A stretch of DNA of 64,000 nucleotides from Psychroserpens burtonensis DSM 12212 (GCF_000425305.1 NZ_AUDE01000006.1:124001-188000); one strand, 5' to 3'. Numbered from the stretch's first letter, positions 27,023-36,672 are shown. The notes: generated by a model from the sequence alone, not told the origin. Numbers and translations are program-made.

Positions 27023-27637
27023 ATGAAAACAAATAAAGACGAAAATACAGAAGAACAAATACTTAACGCCGCAAAAAACGTGTTTCAAGTCAAGGGAATG
27101 GATGGCGCTAGAATGCAAGAAATAGCTGATAAAGCAGGTATTAACAAAGCCATGTTGCACTATTATTACAGAAGTAAACAATTACTCTTTGAGGCCGTTT
27201 TTAAAACTGCTTTTTCCCTATTAGCACCTCAATTAAATACTATTTTAAATGATGACTCTTCTATTGAAGACAAAATAAGAAATTTTACCTCAAACTATAT
27301 AACGTTCATTAGCAAGCATCCATATTTACCAAATTTCATCATTCAAGAACTAAATAGAAATCCAGACTTCATTTTAAAGATGAAAAACAATTTAGGGTTT
27401 CCTAATTTAGAAAAATTCAAGAAACAAGTCAAAACTGAAGTTGAAAAAGGCATACTAAAACCAATTAGTGCAGAACAATTATTCATCAATATTCTAGCAC
27501 TTAATATTTTTCCTTTTGTGGCCAGACCATTAATAATGGCATTTACAAATACAAATGATAAAGCTTATAAGCAACTAATTGAAAATCGTAAAACGGAAGT
27601 TGCTGACTTTATTATTAATTCTATAAAGAATACATAA
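27023..27637 (+). CDS. TetR/AcrR family transcriptional regulator
   Basis: A 204-residue TetR-type repressor. The N-terminal helix-turn-helix is clear (EEQILNAAKNVFQVKGMDGA, MQEIADKAGINKAMLHYYYR, SKQLLFEAVF); the C-terminal ligand-binding half is helical. It heads the exporter operon and ends one base before the TolC-like gene. A perfect palindrome overlapping its promoter is the likely operator, so the exporter is probably induced when a substrate releases the repressor. Confidence 0.93.
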   Translation: MKTNKDENTEEQILNAAKNVFQVKGMDGARMQEIADKAGINKAMLHYYYRSKQLLFEAVFKTAFSLLAPQLNTILNDDSSIEDKIRNFTSNYITFISKHPYLPNFIIQELNRNPDFILKMKNNLGFPNLEKFKKQVKTEVEKGILKPISAEQLFINILALNIFPFVARPLIMAFTNTNDKAYKQLIENRKTEVADFIINSIKNT

Positions 27638-27638
27638 A

Positions 27639-28889
27639 ATGAAACAATTAATAATCGTTCTAATCCTCTTAAGTGTTCTGCCCAGTGTTGCTCAACAAAC
27701 CATTACGCTCGAGGAATGTTATACTTTAGTGACTCAAAATTATCCTTTAGTAAAACAATCAAAACTATTCGATATGCAAAATGAATTGGAATCAGATGTC
27801 ATTTCCACTTCAAGATTACCGCAATTCAATTTAGACGCACAAGCAATCTATCAATCTGATGTGGTAGAAGTGCCAATTCCAGATTCGAGTATAGAATCAT
27901 TAAATAATGATCAATATCGGGCAACAATTTCTGTAAATCAGTTAATTTATAATGGTGGAGTAACAGATGCTTCTTTAAATTTAAAATCTGCTCAACTTAA
28001 AACAAAACAGAAACAAATTGAAGTCAGTTTATATCAATTAAAACAACAAATAAACCAACTCTATTTCTCTGTTTTATTAGCTCAAGAATCTAAGTTATTA
28101 TTAAACGCTAAAAACACTCAACTACAAGCAAAACTTAAAGAAGTGCAATCTGGTGTCAAATATGGTATTATTTTACCGTCTTCAGATAAAATTTTAGAAG
28201 CTGAATTATTAAAAATAAGTCAACAGTTCCAAGAATTAGAAAGTAATAAAACAATGCTTATTGAAACACTTTCAAGTTTAATAAGTCTGCCATTATATAC
28301 ATCAACGCTATTTCAAAGTCCTCTTCTAGAAACCCAAATCAAAAATGAATTAAACAGACCAGAATTAGAGTTGTTTCAACTTAAAAAAGAAGAAATCGAA
28401 AATTCAGAAAGTGTATTATCTAAACAAAACACACCTAAATTACTTGGGTTTGCAACTGGTGGTTATGGTAATCCAGGACTGAATATGCTAGACAACTCGT
28501 TTCAAACATTTTATACTGTAGGTTTCAAGTTGAATTGGAATATTTTTGATTGGAAATCAAATAAAAAACAACGCGAATCATTACTAATCAATAAAGATAT
28601 TATAGATAACGAAACCGAAATTTTTAAACTGAACACTAACATTGAATTGAATCAGCAACAAAAAGAAATCACTAAAATTGAAGCTTTTATCATTTCCGAT
28701 TTATCGATAATAAATCTTAGAAAAGAGGTACTTAAATCAGCAGACTCACAACTTAAAAATGGAGTTATTACCTCTTCGGCATACATCACGGAACTCACCA
28801 ATTTATACGAAGATGAAAATACATTGGTAAAACATAAAATTCAATTACAACTCGCAAAAGCAAATTACAATGTCATTAAAGGACTATAA
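27639..28889 (+). CDS. TolC family outer-membrane channel
   Basis: A 416-residue outer-membrane factor. Signal peptide MKQLIIVLILLSVLPSVAQ, then the TolC-type opening TITLEECYTLVTQNYPLVKQ and two helical-coil halves with strands such as QYRATISVNQLIYNGGVTDA and FYTVGFKLNWNIFDWKSNKK. It forms the exit duct for the exporter encoded downstream. Starts two bases after the tetR stop; its end overlaps the start region of the HlyD gene. Confidence 0.9.
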   Translation: MKQLIIVLILLSVLPSVAQQTITLEECYTLVTQNYPLVKQSKLFDMQNELESDVISTSRLPQFNLDAQAIYQSDVVEVPIPDSSIESLNNDQYRATISVNQLIYNGGVTDASLNLKSAQLKTKQKQIEVSLYQLKQQINQLYFSVLLAQESKLLLNAKNTQLQAKLKEVQSGVKYGIILPSSDKILEAELLKISQQFQELESNKTMLIETLSSLISLPLYTSTLFQSPLLETQIKNELNRPELELFQLKKEEIENSESVLSKQNTPKLLGFATGGYGNPGLNMLDNSFQTFYTVGFKLNWNIFDWKSNKKQRESLLINKDIIDNETEIFKLNTNIELNQQQKEITKIEAFIISDLSIINLRKEVLKSADSQLKNGVITSSAYITELTNLYEDENTLVKHKIQLQLAKANYNVIKGL

Positions 28890-28899
28890 AAATAGACAT

Positions 28900-29805
28900 A
28901 TGAAAAACTACAAATATATTTTAGGACTAAGCATTGTTACTTTAAGCTTATTTTCTTGTAATAATTCTAACAGTAAAGCTGATGGTTATGGAAATTTTGA
29001 AGCCACAGAAATTACTATTTCCGCCGAAAACAATGGGAAACTAATGCAGTTTGATGTTAACGAAGGAAATGTGCTTCAAAAAGACCAATTCATAGGTTAT
29101 ATTGATACTATTCAGCTGGCTTTAAAGCGTGATCAATTACAAGTATCTAAAGCTGTAATTAGCTCAAAATCTAAAGGTGTTTTATCGCAAATTAATGTAT
29201 TGAATGCAAAATTAAATACAGCAAACACTAACAAAAATCGAGCTCAAAATCTCATTAAAGATAATGCAGGCACACAAAAACAACTGGATGATGTTCTAGG
29301 AGAAATAGACGTTATTAAGAACCAAATTAGAAGTGTTGAAATCCAAAATGAACCTGTGGTAAATGAACTAAAAAGTATTGATGTGCAATCGCAACAAATT
29401 AAAGATTTAATTCAAAAAAGCAAAATTATAAATCCACTAAACGGAACGGTTTTGACCAAATATACTGAACCAAACGAGATTACATCCTTTGGAAAACCTC
29501 TTTATAAAATTGCCGATTTGAGTACGATGCAACTACGTGTTTATATAAGCGAAACACAATTGGCAACTATTAAAATAGGGCAAGAAGTTACTATAAAAAT
29601 TGATGATGTGGATACTATGAAATCTTATAAAGGAATAATTAGTTGGATTGCTTCGGAAGCTGAATTCACGCCAAAAATAATTCAAACTAAAGAAGAACGA
29701 GTTGCCTTAGTTTATGCAGTTAAAATAGATGTTACCAATGACGGAAGTCTAAAAATAGGAATGCCTGCAGAATTATGGATAAACAAATCAGATGCTAATA
29801 ATTAA
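28900..29805 (+). CDS. HlyD-family periplasmic adaptor lipoprotein
   Basis: About 301 residues from the ATG at 28900. The frame is open from 28870, but the internal ATG begins a clear lipoprotein signal (MKNYKYILGLSIVTLSLFSC). The mature part has the biotinyl-lipoyl-like strand EITISAENNGKLMQFDVNEG, a coiled coil (KLNTANTNKNRAQNLIKDN onwards), KIINPLNGTVLTKYTEPNEI, and the beta barrel SETQLATIKIGQEVTIKID. It bridges the ABC permeases and the TolC-like channel (YbhG/YhiI type). Confidence 0.9.
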   Translation: MKNYKYILGLSIVTLSLFSCNNSNSKADGYGNFEATEITISAENNGKLMQFDVNEGNVLQKDQFIGYIDTIQLALKRDQLQVSKAVISSKSKGVLSQINVLNAKLNTANTNKNRAQNLIKDNAGTQKQLDDVLGEIDVIKNQIRSVEIQNEPVVNELKSIDVQSQQIKDLIQKSKIINPLNGTVLTKYTEPNEITSFGKPLYKIADLSTMQLRVYISETQLATIKIGQEVTIKIDDVDTMKSYKGIISWIASEAEFTPKIIQTKEERVALVYAVKIDVTNDGSLKIGMPAELWINKSDANN

Positions 29806-29818
29806 TAATAAATAAACC

Positions 29819-30307
29819 ATGAAACAAGTAATTTTCGCAATAAGCCTTTTGGCTTTAGTAAACTGCAAAGACACTAAACAACAAGAAGCTAAAATAGAAA
29901 CTGTTGAGCAACCCGTTGAACTTATAAACGAAGGTCACAACGAGTATACCTCAAACGTATATGCTAATGTTTGGATCAAGGATATTGAGTTGGATAATAG
30001 TCGTAAATGGCCAGCCAATACAGAAACCAAGGAAGGTGTACAAAACATGCAAAATATAATCAAAACACAAACAGCTAAGACATTGGATGACTACTATAAA
30101 TTAGCTGAACGACTGAATAATGACAAAAACTATGTCATAAAAAATTGCACTATGAAAGGTGCTTCACACGATAATTTACATATTTGGCTCTTGCCATTAA
30201 TGGATAAAATTGAAGCGCTTTCTCAAGCTAAAACCCTGAAAGAAGCGTTAAAATTAAAATATAGTATAGAGGGAAACCTTAATGCATACAATGATTATTT
30301 TGAATAA
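29819..30307 (+). CDS. small hypothetical lipoprotein of the exporter operon
   Basis: A 162-residue predicted lipoprotein (MKQVIFAISLLALVNC, lipobox LVNC). The mature part is helical and charged, with NEYTSNVYANVWIKDIELDN and a C-terminal half rich in leucine helices (WLLPLMDKIEALSQAKTLKE). No family is named with confidence. Its place between the adaptor and first ATPase, 13 bases after one and directly abutting the other, suggests an accessory role in the exporter. Confidence 0.75.
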   Translation: MKQVIFAISLLALVNCKDTKQQEAKIETVEQPVELINEGHNEYTSNVYANVWIKDIELDNSRKWPANTETKEGVQNMQNIIKTQTAKTLDDYYKLAERLNNDKNYVIKNCTMKGASHDNLHIWLLPLMDKIEALSQAKTLKEALKLKYSIEGNLNAYNDYFE

Positions 30308-31213
30308 ATGGGCATTACTATTTCAAACATATCAAAATCCTATAAAAAAGTAAAGGCTTTACAGCATATTTCTTTTGACGTAAAGCCAGGTGAACTCTTC
30401 GGATTAATCGGTCCAGATGGTGCTGGTAAAACGACTTTATTTAGGATATTAACTACACTTCTAATTGCAAATGAAGGTTTAGCAACTGTGGCCGGTTTTG
30501 ATGTGGTTGCAGATTATAAAAGTATAAGAAAGAATGTTGGGTATATGCCAGGGAAATTCTCACTCTATCAAGACTTAACGGTTAAAGAAAACTTGACTTT
30601 TTTCGCAACTATTTTTGGAACCACTATTGAGGAAAACTACGATTTAATAAAAGAAATTTACGTTCAGATTGAACCCTTTAAAAATCGTAGAGCGGGAAAA
30701 TTATCTGGCGGAATGAAGCAGAAGTTAGCATTGTGTTGTGCTTTAATACACAAACCAGAAGTATTATTTTTAGATGAACCTACGACCGGAGTGGATCCTG
30801 TTTCTAGAAAAGAATTTTGGGAAATGTTAAAGCGTCTGCAGCAAAAAGGCATTACTATTTTGGTGTCTACACCTTATATGGATGAAGCCGCTTTATGTGA
30901 TAGAATCGCACTCATACAAGATGGGAAGATTTTAGAAATTGACACACCTCAAGCTATTGTAAAACATTACTCAAAACCTATTTATAATGTTCGTGCACAT
31001 AATATGTATCAACTAATCAATAGCTTAAAAGAGTATCAATACAATCATAGTGTTTATCCATTTGGTGAGTATGTGCATTATACCGATAAGAGAACGAGTT
31101 TTAATCCAGAAGAATTAAAGATGTATTTAGAATCGGAAAATTTAACCAACATAGAAATTAAAATAACAGTAGCTACTATTGAAGATACCTTTATGGAATT
31201 AGCAAAATCATGA
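30308..31213 (+). CDS. ABC transporter ATPase 1 of exporter
   Basis: A 301-residue ATPase. Walker A GPDGAGKTT (Asp in place of the usual Asn, as in the first half of YhiH/YbhF-type proteins), signature LSGGMKQKL, Walker B VLFLDEPTTGVDP and a switch region. In E. coli relatives the two ATPases are fused in one protein; here they are separate. It starts directly after the preceding stop and overlaps the next gene by four bases. Confidence 0.93.
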   Translation: MGITISNISKSYKKVKALQHISFDVKPGELFGLIGPDGAGKTTLFRILTTLLIANEGLATVAGFDVVADYKSIRKNVGYMPGKFSLYQDLTVKENLTFFATIFGTTIEENYDLIKEIYVQIEPFKNRRAGKLSGGMKQKLALCCALIHKPEVLFLDEPTTGVDPVSRKEFWEMLKRLQQKGITILVSTPYMDEAALCDRIALIQDGKILEIDTPQAIVKHYSKPIYNVRAHNMYQLINSLKEYQYNHSVYPFGEYVHYTDKRTSFNPEELKMYLESENLTNIEIKITVATIEDTFMELAKS

Positions 31214-31938
31214 ATAATAATAAAGTCATACAAGTAAAAAGCTTAACTAAAATGTTTGGAGATTTTACAGCTGTAGACGCCATTACTTTCGACATTGAAA
31301 AAGGAGAAATATTTGGATTCCTAGGAGCTAATGGTGCAGGAAAAACAACAGCTATGAAAATGCTTATAGGCATCTCTAAACCTACTTCTGGCGAAGCAAA
31401 GGTAGCAGGTTTTGATGTTTATAAACAAACGGAGGACATTAAGAAAAACATTGGTTATATGAGTCAAAAGTTTGCTTTGTATGACGATTTAACGGTTAAA
31501 GAAAATATTACATTTTTTGGTGGTATTTATGGTTTATCAAGAAAGAAAATCAAAGAAAAGTCGGAGGCCTTGATTGAAGAATTAGGACTAGAGAAAGTGG
31601 CCAACCAATTAGTGGGGGCCTTACCATTAGGATGGAAACAAAAATTATCCTTTTCGGTGTCTTTAATACACGATCCCAAAATTGTGTTTTTAGATGAGCC
31701 AACAGGAGGCGTTGACCCGATTACGAGGCGTCAGTTTTGGGAAATGATTTACAAAGCCGCCCATCAAGGCACTACCGTTTTTGTAACGACACACTATATG
31801 GACGAGGCCGAATATTGTGATCGCGTTTCTATTATGGTTAATGGAAAAATAGAAGCTTTAGATACACCTAAGAAGCTTAAAGAGCAGTTCAAGGCAGCAA
31901 ATATGAACGATGTGTTTTTAAAACTAGCAAGAGGATGA
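31210..31938 (+). CDS. ABC transporter ATPase 2 of exporter
   Basis: A 242-residue ATPase with Walker A GANGAGKTT and Walker B VFLDEPTGGVDP. Its signature is degenerate, LPLGWKQKL in place of LSGGQ, as in the second half of YbhF/RbbA-type fused ATPases, so the two ATPases probably form an asymmetric heterodimer with one consensus and one degenerate site. Overlaps both neighbours by four bases (ATGA junctions). Confidence 0.93.
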   Translation: MNNNKVIQVKSLTKMFGDFTAVDAITFDIEKGEIFGFLGANGAGKTTAMKMLIGISKPTSGEAKVAGFDVYKQTEDIKKNIGYMSQKFALYDDLTVKENITFFGGIYGLSRKKIKEKSEALIEELGLEKVANQLVGALPLGWKQKLSFSVSLIHDPKIVFLDEPTGGVDPITRRQFWEMIYKAAHQGTTVFVTTHYMDEAEYCDRVSIMVNGKIEALDTPKKLKEQFKAANMNDVFLKLARG

Positions 31939-33041
31939 AACGTTTTATAGGCTTCATAAAAAAAGAATTCTACCATATCTTTAGAGATAAGCGTTCGTTG
32001 TTTATTCTCTTCGGAATGCCAATTGCTCAAATTTTGTTGTTTGGTTTCGCTATTACCAATGAAATTAATAATGTGGATATCGCCATCTTGGATCATTCAA
32101 AAGATGCAACCACAAAAGAAATCATAAATAAAATAGCTGCTTCAAAATATTTTAGCATCAAACAAATGATAACTCGTGAAGCAGGCATTGCTTCGGTGTT
32201 TCAAAAAGGACAGGTAAAAGCCGTTTTGAATTTTGAAAAAGATTTCAGTAAAAACCTAATTAAAGACCATAAAGCAACCGTTCAAATAATTACAGACGCC
32301 ACAGATCCAAATACTGCAAATACAATAACTAACTATGTAAATGCTATCCTTCAGCAGTATCAAAAAGAATTGAACAAAGACATCACTATTGCTTATCAAA
32401 TAGTTCCTGAAACACGCATGGTTTACAATCCAGAATTAAAGAGCGTATATATGTTTGTTCCTGGTGTTATGACCATTATTTTGATGTTGGTTTCTGCAAT
32501 GATGACGTCCATTTCCATTACCAGAGAAAAGGAATTGGGGACTATGGAAATCCTCTTGGTGTCGCCATTAAAACCGTTTCAGGTGATTATAGGAAAAGTG
32601 CTACCATATATTTTTCTTTCAATAATCAACGCTTTAGTCATCGTTATGTTGAGCATTTTTATATTTAATATGCCAGTTCAAGGCAGCTTATTTTTATTAG
32701 GATTGGAAAGTGTGCTATTTATTATTTCGGCTTTGGCTTTAGGCATATTAATCTCAACCATTTCGTCAACACAACAAACTGCTATGATGATTTCTTTAAT
32801 GGGATTGATGCTTCCCGTAATTTTATTATCTGGCTTTATTTTTCCTATTTCAAGTATGCCTTTACCTCTTCAAATAATTAGTAACATCATTCCGGCAAAA
32901 TGGTTTATCATCATTCTAAAAGGCATTATGCTGAAAGGTGTAGGATTACAGTATATATGGAAAGAAACCTTAATTCTATTAGGAATGACGGTGTTTTTTA
33001 TTGCATTAAGTGTGAAGAAATATAAAATTAGACTGGAATAA
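31935..33041 (+). CDS. ABC-2 type permease 1
   Basis: A 368-residue permease of the ABC-2 / YhhJ-YbhS type: one N-terminal helix (after KKEFYHIFRDKRSLFILFGM), a ~150-residue periplasmic domain (DIAILDHSKDATTKEIINKI...) and five C-terminal helices including REKELGTMEILLVSPLKPFQ and GLMLPVILLSGFIFPISSMP. Overlaps both neighbouring genes. Works with the second permease to carry substrate, probably a drug, dye or lipid-like compound. Confidence 0.92.
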   Translation: MKRFIGFIKKEFYHIFRDKRSLFILFGMPIAQILLFGFAITNEINNVDIAILDHSKDATTKEIINKIAASKYFSIKQMITREAGIASVFQKGQVKAVLNFEKDFSKNLIKDHKATVQIITDATDPNTANTITNYVNAILQQYQKELNKDITIAYQIVPETRMVYNPELKSVYMFVPGVMTIILMLVSAMMTSISITREKELGTMEILLVSPLKPFQVIIGKVLPYIFLSIINALVIVMLSIFIFNMPVQGSLFLLGLESVLFIISALALGILISTISSTQQTAMMISLMGLMLPVILLSGFIFPISSMPLPLQIISNIIPAKWFIIILKGIMLKGVGLQYIWKETLILLGMTVFFIALSVKKYKIRLE

Positions 33042-34162
33042 TGAAAACAATCTTATACATCATACAAAAAGAATTCAAGCAAATTTTTAGAAATAAAGGG
33101 ATGCTTCCTATAATTTTTGTTTTGCCATTATTGCAGCTCGTTATTTTATCTAACGCAGCCACTTTTGAGGTAAAGAACATCAAGTTTGGATATATCGATA
33201 ACGACCATACATCAACATCTAGAGCTTTAGTAGAAAAATTCAATGCCTCTACTTATTTTGATATGTTAACTGATTTTCAATCTAAAGCATTAGCAAGTTC
33301 AGCAATGCTGCAAGGCGAAGTAGATGTCGTTTTAGAAATACCACTATATTTTGAGCGTGATTTACAAAAAGAAAAATACAACGATTTAGGTGTTACCATT
33401 AATGCTATTGATGGTGCAGCAGCTGGTGTTGAAAATGTATATGTAACGCAGATTATTCAACATTTTAATCAACATTTAAAAGTTGATTTATTACAAGTTT
33501 CAGACAAACAAATACAGCCAATAAACATCGATACCATTCCACTGTTTTGGTATAACGAAACCTTAAATTATAAAACATTTATGGTACCTGGTATTTTGGT
33601 GTTATTAGTGACAATGATTACGCTATTTCTTTCAGGAATGAACATCGTGCGCGAAAAAGAAATTGGCACCTTGGAGCAAATCAATGTCACACCAATAAAG
33701 AAAAGTCAATTTATTATTGGAAAACTCTTTCCGTTTTGGGTCGTTGGAATGGCATTACTTACGATTGGATTGATATTGGCAAAACTTATTTTTGATGTTC
33801 CAATGCTTGGAAATTTATTGCTACTATATGCATACACCTCTATCTATATACTAGTAATACTTGGTATGGGTTTATTTATTTCGAATTTTACCGATACGCA
33901 ACAGCAAGCTATGTTTATTGCATGGTTTTTTGTGGTAATTTTTATACTAATGAGTGGTTTATTCACCCCAATCGAGAGTATGCCAAAATGGGCGCAGATG
34001 CTTACCGAATTTAACCCTATTAAATATTTTGTTGAGATTATACGCATGGTGATGCTTAAAGGTTCAGGATTTAAAGATATTTTACCACTTGCCCTAAAAA
34101 CATTAGCCTATGCTATTGTAATGAATGGTTTGGCCGTTTGGAGTTATAAAAAGACATCTTAA
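33041..34162 (+). CDS. ABC-2 type permease 2
   Basis: A 373-residue ABC-2 permease, paralogous to the one before it: N-terminal helix after IIQKEFKQIFRNKGMLPIIF, periplasmic domain, then REKEIGTLEQINVTPIKKSQ, FFVVIFILMSGLFTPIESMP and the end AVWSYKKTS. The ATG shares one base with the preceding stop. Its last ~50 codons recur as a damaged fragment at 37505-37663, after the nuclease-like gene. Confidence 0.92.
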   Translation: MKTILYIIQKEFKQIFRNKGMLPIIFVLPLLQLVILSNAATFEVKNIKFGYIDNDHTSTSRALVEKFNASTYFDMLTDFQSKALASSAMLQGEVDVVLEIPLYFERDLQKEKYNDLGVTINAIDGAAAGVENVYVTQIIQHFNQHLKVDLLQVSDKQIQPINIDTIPLFWYNETLNYKTFMVPGILVLLVTMITLFLSGMNIVREKEIGTLEQINVTPIKKSQFIIGKLFPFWVVGMALLTIGLILAKLIFDVPMLGNLLLLYAYTSIYILVILGMGLFISNFTDTQQQAMFIAWFFVVIFILMSGLFTPIESMPKWAQMLTEFNPIKYFVEIIRMVMLKGSGFKDILPLALKTLAYAIVMNGLAVWSYKKTS

Positions 34163-34175
34163 ATAAAAATGACAC

Positions 34176-34922
34176 ATGAAGACTGATAAAAAAATAAAGC
34201 TATCTATAGATCAATCTTTGTTTGTTTGTGGTCCTCTATCGCGTTTTAAAGAATTATCCTTTGCATTTAAGGTGTTTTTAAATTTTATAAAAGCCTTTAG
34301 AAAAATGCATTTTGTTGGGCCTTGTGTCACTGTTTTTGGTTCTGCTCGATTTACAAAAGACACTGAGCACTATAAAAATGCCGAAAAAATTGGTGGTGCA
34401 TTAGTAAAAACAGGCTTTACAGTAATGACAGGTGGTGGTCCGGGTATTATGGAGGCTGCTAATAAAGGTGCTTTTGAGGCTGGTGGAAATTCAGTTGGGT
34501 GCAATATTATTCTACCTTTTGAGCAAAAGCCAAATCCGTATCTTCATAAATGGATTAACATTCCATACTTTTTTTTACGCAAAGTAATTCTCGTAAAATA
34601 TTCATACGCTTTTGTAGTGATGCCAGGAGGAATTGGCACTTTAGATGAACTGTTTGAAGCTCTAACTTTAATACAAACTAGAGTTATCCAAGATTTTCCA
34701 GTTGTTATTTTTGATTCAGAATATCATAAGGAATTGTGTCATCACATTCAAATAATGGCAGAAAATGAAAGCATCAGCCCAGAAGATATGAAACTGCTAT
34801 TTGTAACCGATTCTGTTGAAGATTTAATTACACATATCAAAACAAATTCCATCACAAAATTCGGACTAGTTAAAAAGCAAGTCAAACCAAAATGGTGGCT
34901 TGGTGAATCAACTAATAAATAA
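34176..34922 (+). CDS. LOG family protein (nucleotide phosphoribohydrolase)
   Basis: A 248-residue member of the TIGR00730 / LOG Rossmann-fold family. Diagnostic motifs: VFGSARFTK, MTGGGPGIMEAANKGAFEAGG and PGGIGTLDELFEALTL (the PGGxGTxxE substrate motif). Related enzymes cleave nucleoside 5-prime-monophosphates to base and ribose phosphate (LonelyGuy, PpnN). Lies 13 bases after permease 2, on the same strand, so probably co-transcribed, though it is not an exporter component. Confidence 0.9.
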   Translation: MKTDKKIKLSIDQSLFVCGPLSRFKELSFAFKVFLNFIKAFRKMHFVGPCVTVFGSARFTKDTEHYKNAEKIGGALVKTGFTVMTGGGPGIMEAANKGAFEAGGNSVGCNIILPFEQKPNPYLHKWINIPYFFLRKVILVKYSYAFVVMPGGIGTLDELFEALTLIQTRVIQDFPVVIFDSEYHKELCHHIQIMAENESISPEDMKLLFVTDSVEDLITHIKTNSITKFGLVKKQVKPKWWLGESTNK

Positions 34923-34929
34923 ATATCAA

Positions 34930-35340
34930 ATGAAAAATAGAAATATTATCAACACTGTAAGTGCTATTATTTTAGCACTGTTTGCATTGCTCACTTTATT
35001 TTTAAGTAGCTCTGTAATTTTTGATTGGTTTGGAATAAGAGCCGAAGAAGGAAACTATGTATTGTTTATAGTTTGGGCAAATTTTATTTCCAGCAGTTTA
35101 TATTTAATTGCAGTTTATGGCTTTATAAAAAGAACAAAGTGGACTTTTTGGGTGTTAATTACAGCTTTGGTAATCTTAATCGTTGCCTTTATTGCATTAC
35201 AGTTTCACATTAACAATGGTGGAATTTATGAAGCTAAAACTATAAAAGCCATGATTTTTAGAATGTCAATGACATTAACTTTTTCACTTGTAGCCTTAGT
35301 GAAATTTAATAAATCATTATGGAGAAAATACTCATATTAA
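34930..35340 (+). CDS. four-helix membrane protein
   Basis: About 136 residues from the ATG at 34930, just after the LOG gene; an in-frame ATG at 34900 lies inside the LOG coding region and is a less likely start. Four hydrophobic helices (TVSAIILALFALLTLFLSSS, NYVLFIVWANFISSSLYLIA, TFWVLITALVILIVAFIALQ and a last one) and a basic C-terminus. No family recognised. Its 3-prime end overlaps the DUF2141 gene by 22 bases. Confidence 0.75.
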   Translation: MKNRNIINTVSAIILALFALLTLFLSSSVIFDWFGIRAEEGNYVLFIVWANFISSSLYLIAVYGFIKRTKWTFWVLITALVILIVAFIALQFHINNGGIYEAKTIKAMIFRMSMTLTFSLVALVKFNKSLWRKYSY

Positions 35341-35762
35341 GTTTGCTGTTGTTTAGCACATTAGTTGGCAATATTAAATCAGATTCTTATTCATTAACTA
35401 TTAAAACTAATGGTTTAGAAAACTCTGAAGGCACAATAATATTTGCTTTATACAATAAAGATGGTTCTATATCAGACCAAAAATTTAAAAAATATTACAG
35501 AAAAGAAAACGTAAGTATTATTGATAAAAAAGCAGAAGTCACTTTTAACAATTTACCTCAAAGTTTATATGCTGTAACAATTTTGCACGATGAAAATGAG
35601 AATGAAAAAATGAATAAAAAATTCATGTTACCATTACCTGCTGAAGGTGTAGGTTTTTCAAATTATGATGATTTTGGATTAAGCAACCGACCAAATTTCA
35701 AAAAAGCCAGTTTTAACATAAATAGAGACACAAACATCGTAGTAAAAGCAAATTATAAATAG
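35319..35762 (+). CDS. DUF2141 secreted protein
   Basis: A 147-residue exported protein with signal peptide MEKILILSLLLFSTLVGNIK and a DUF2141 domain: YSLTIKTNGLENSEGTIIFA, VTFNNLPQSLYAVTILHDEN and the family-specific LPLPAEGVGFSNYDDFGLSN. DUF2141 proteins are periplasmic or surface beta proteins of unknown role. Overlaps the preceding gene by 22 bases and ends two bases before the OMPLA-like gene. Confidence 0.88.
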   Translation: MEKILILSLLLFSTLVGNIKSDSYSLTIKTNGLENSEGTIIFALYNKDGSISDQKFKKYYRKENVSIIDKKAEVTFNNLPQSLYAVTILHDENENEKMNKKFMLPLPAEGVGFSNYDDFGLSNRPNFKKASFNINRDTNIVVKANYK

Positions 35763-35764
35763 AG

Positions 35765-36658
35765 ATGAAGTCTAGATTCATCATTTTGTTTCTTCTTTTA
35801 TATCCTAGCTTCCAATTAAGGGCTCAGGAGGCAGATTCTCTATTACCAAAATTATCATTAGATCAAATAGCTTTAATCAATCAAAGTGATAGTTATATCT
35901 CATTCCCAACAGATATTGGTAATATTGAACCTTTACTATTTGAAGCAAATGTAAATCCCTCATTCATTATTAGAGAGCGAAAAGACTCTAAACTAATGGC
36001 GGTGTTAACAGCTCAAATAACAATCCGGATGTATAATGAAGAATCGTTTCCTGTAAGAACGCCAAGTTATATTCCACAGGTTTCGGTTTACTATCTAGTC
36101 AATAAAAAAGAAACTCTTGATAACTTGGTTTTCTTCGGAAAAATAGCACATCATTCCAATGGACAAGATGGTGATTTTTATAATGACGACAACTCAATCA
36201 ACTTAAAATCAGGAAATTTCGCTACTAATTTCGTTGAATTCGGCATTCTTAAAACGGCGTATAGTAAAAGATTGAAAGCCATTAAAACCATTAAAAGTTC
36301 TATTGAAATTCATCCGAAAAGTTGGATGACTCAAGAGTTACAAGGTAAGTATAGTGGTTTAAGATGGCATAACTCATTTACATCGTTTAAGTTTTCTTTA
36401 AAAAATAATAAAAACGAAAGAGCTGATTTTTCATTAAAAGCTGAAGCAACTTTAATGCTTGATAATTTTGATGACTTGAACGTTTTTGATTTAGATAGAA
36501 TCAATGCCAGTCTTACCTTTTATTATCATCCAAAGTTTTTTGAAGATATAGGCTTGTTTATGCAATTTTATCATGGCATGGATTATTACAATATTTATTT
36601 TGATCACCAAATATCTTTTATTCGATTTGGTATTATGACAGAAATTCTAAGATTTTAA
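35765..36658 (+). CDS. outer-membrane phospholipase A-like protein
   Basis: A 297-residue exported protein (signal MKSRFIILFLLLYPSFQLRA). The segment FFGKIAHHSNGQDGDFYN contains H129-x-S131-N-G-Q, which resembles the catalytic His-x-Ser-Asn-Gly-Arg box of outer-membrane phospholipase A, with Asn residues (143, 151, 155) at about the right distance for the third residue of the triad. Alternating strands follow (FKFSLKNNKNERADFSLKAE, LTFYYHPKFFEDIGLFMQFY), ending in an aromatic residue (ILRF), as expected of a barrel. Such enzymes hydrolyse misplaced phospholipids. The assignment rests on the motif and topology. Confidence 0.6.
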   Translation: MKSRFIILFLLLYPSFQLRAQEADSLLPKLSLDQIALINQSDSYISFPTDIGNIEPLLFEANVNPSFIIRERKDSKLMAVLTAQITIRMYNEESFPVRTPSYIPQVSVYYLVNKKETLDNLVFFGKIAHHSNGQDGDFYNDDNSINLKSGNFATNFVEFGILKTAYSKRLKAIKTIKSSIEIHPKSWMTQELQGKYSGLRWHNSFTSFKFSLKNNKNERADFSLKAEATLMLDNFDDLNVFDLDRINASLTFYYHPKFFEDIGLFMQFYHGMDYYNIYFDHQISFIRFGIMTEILRF

Positions 36659-36672
36659 AACTATAAAACAAT

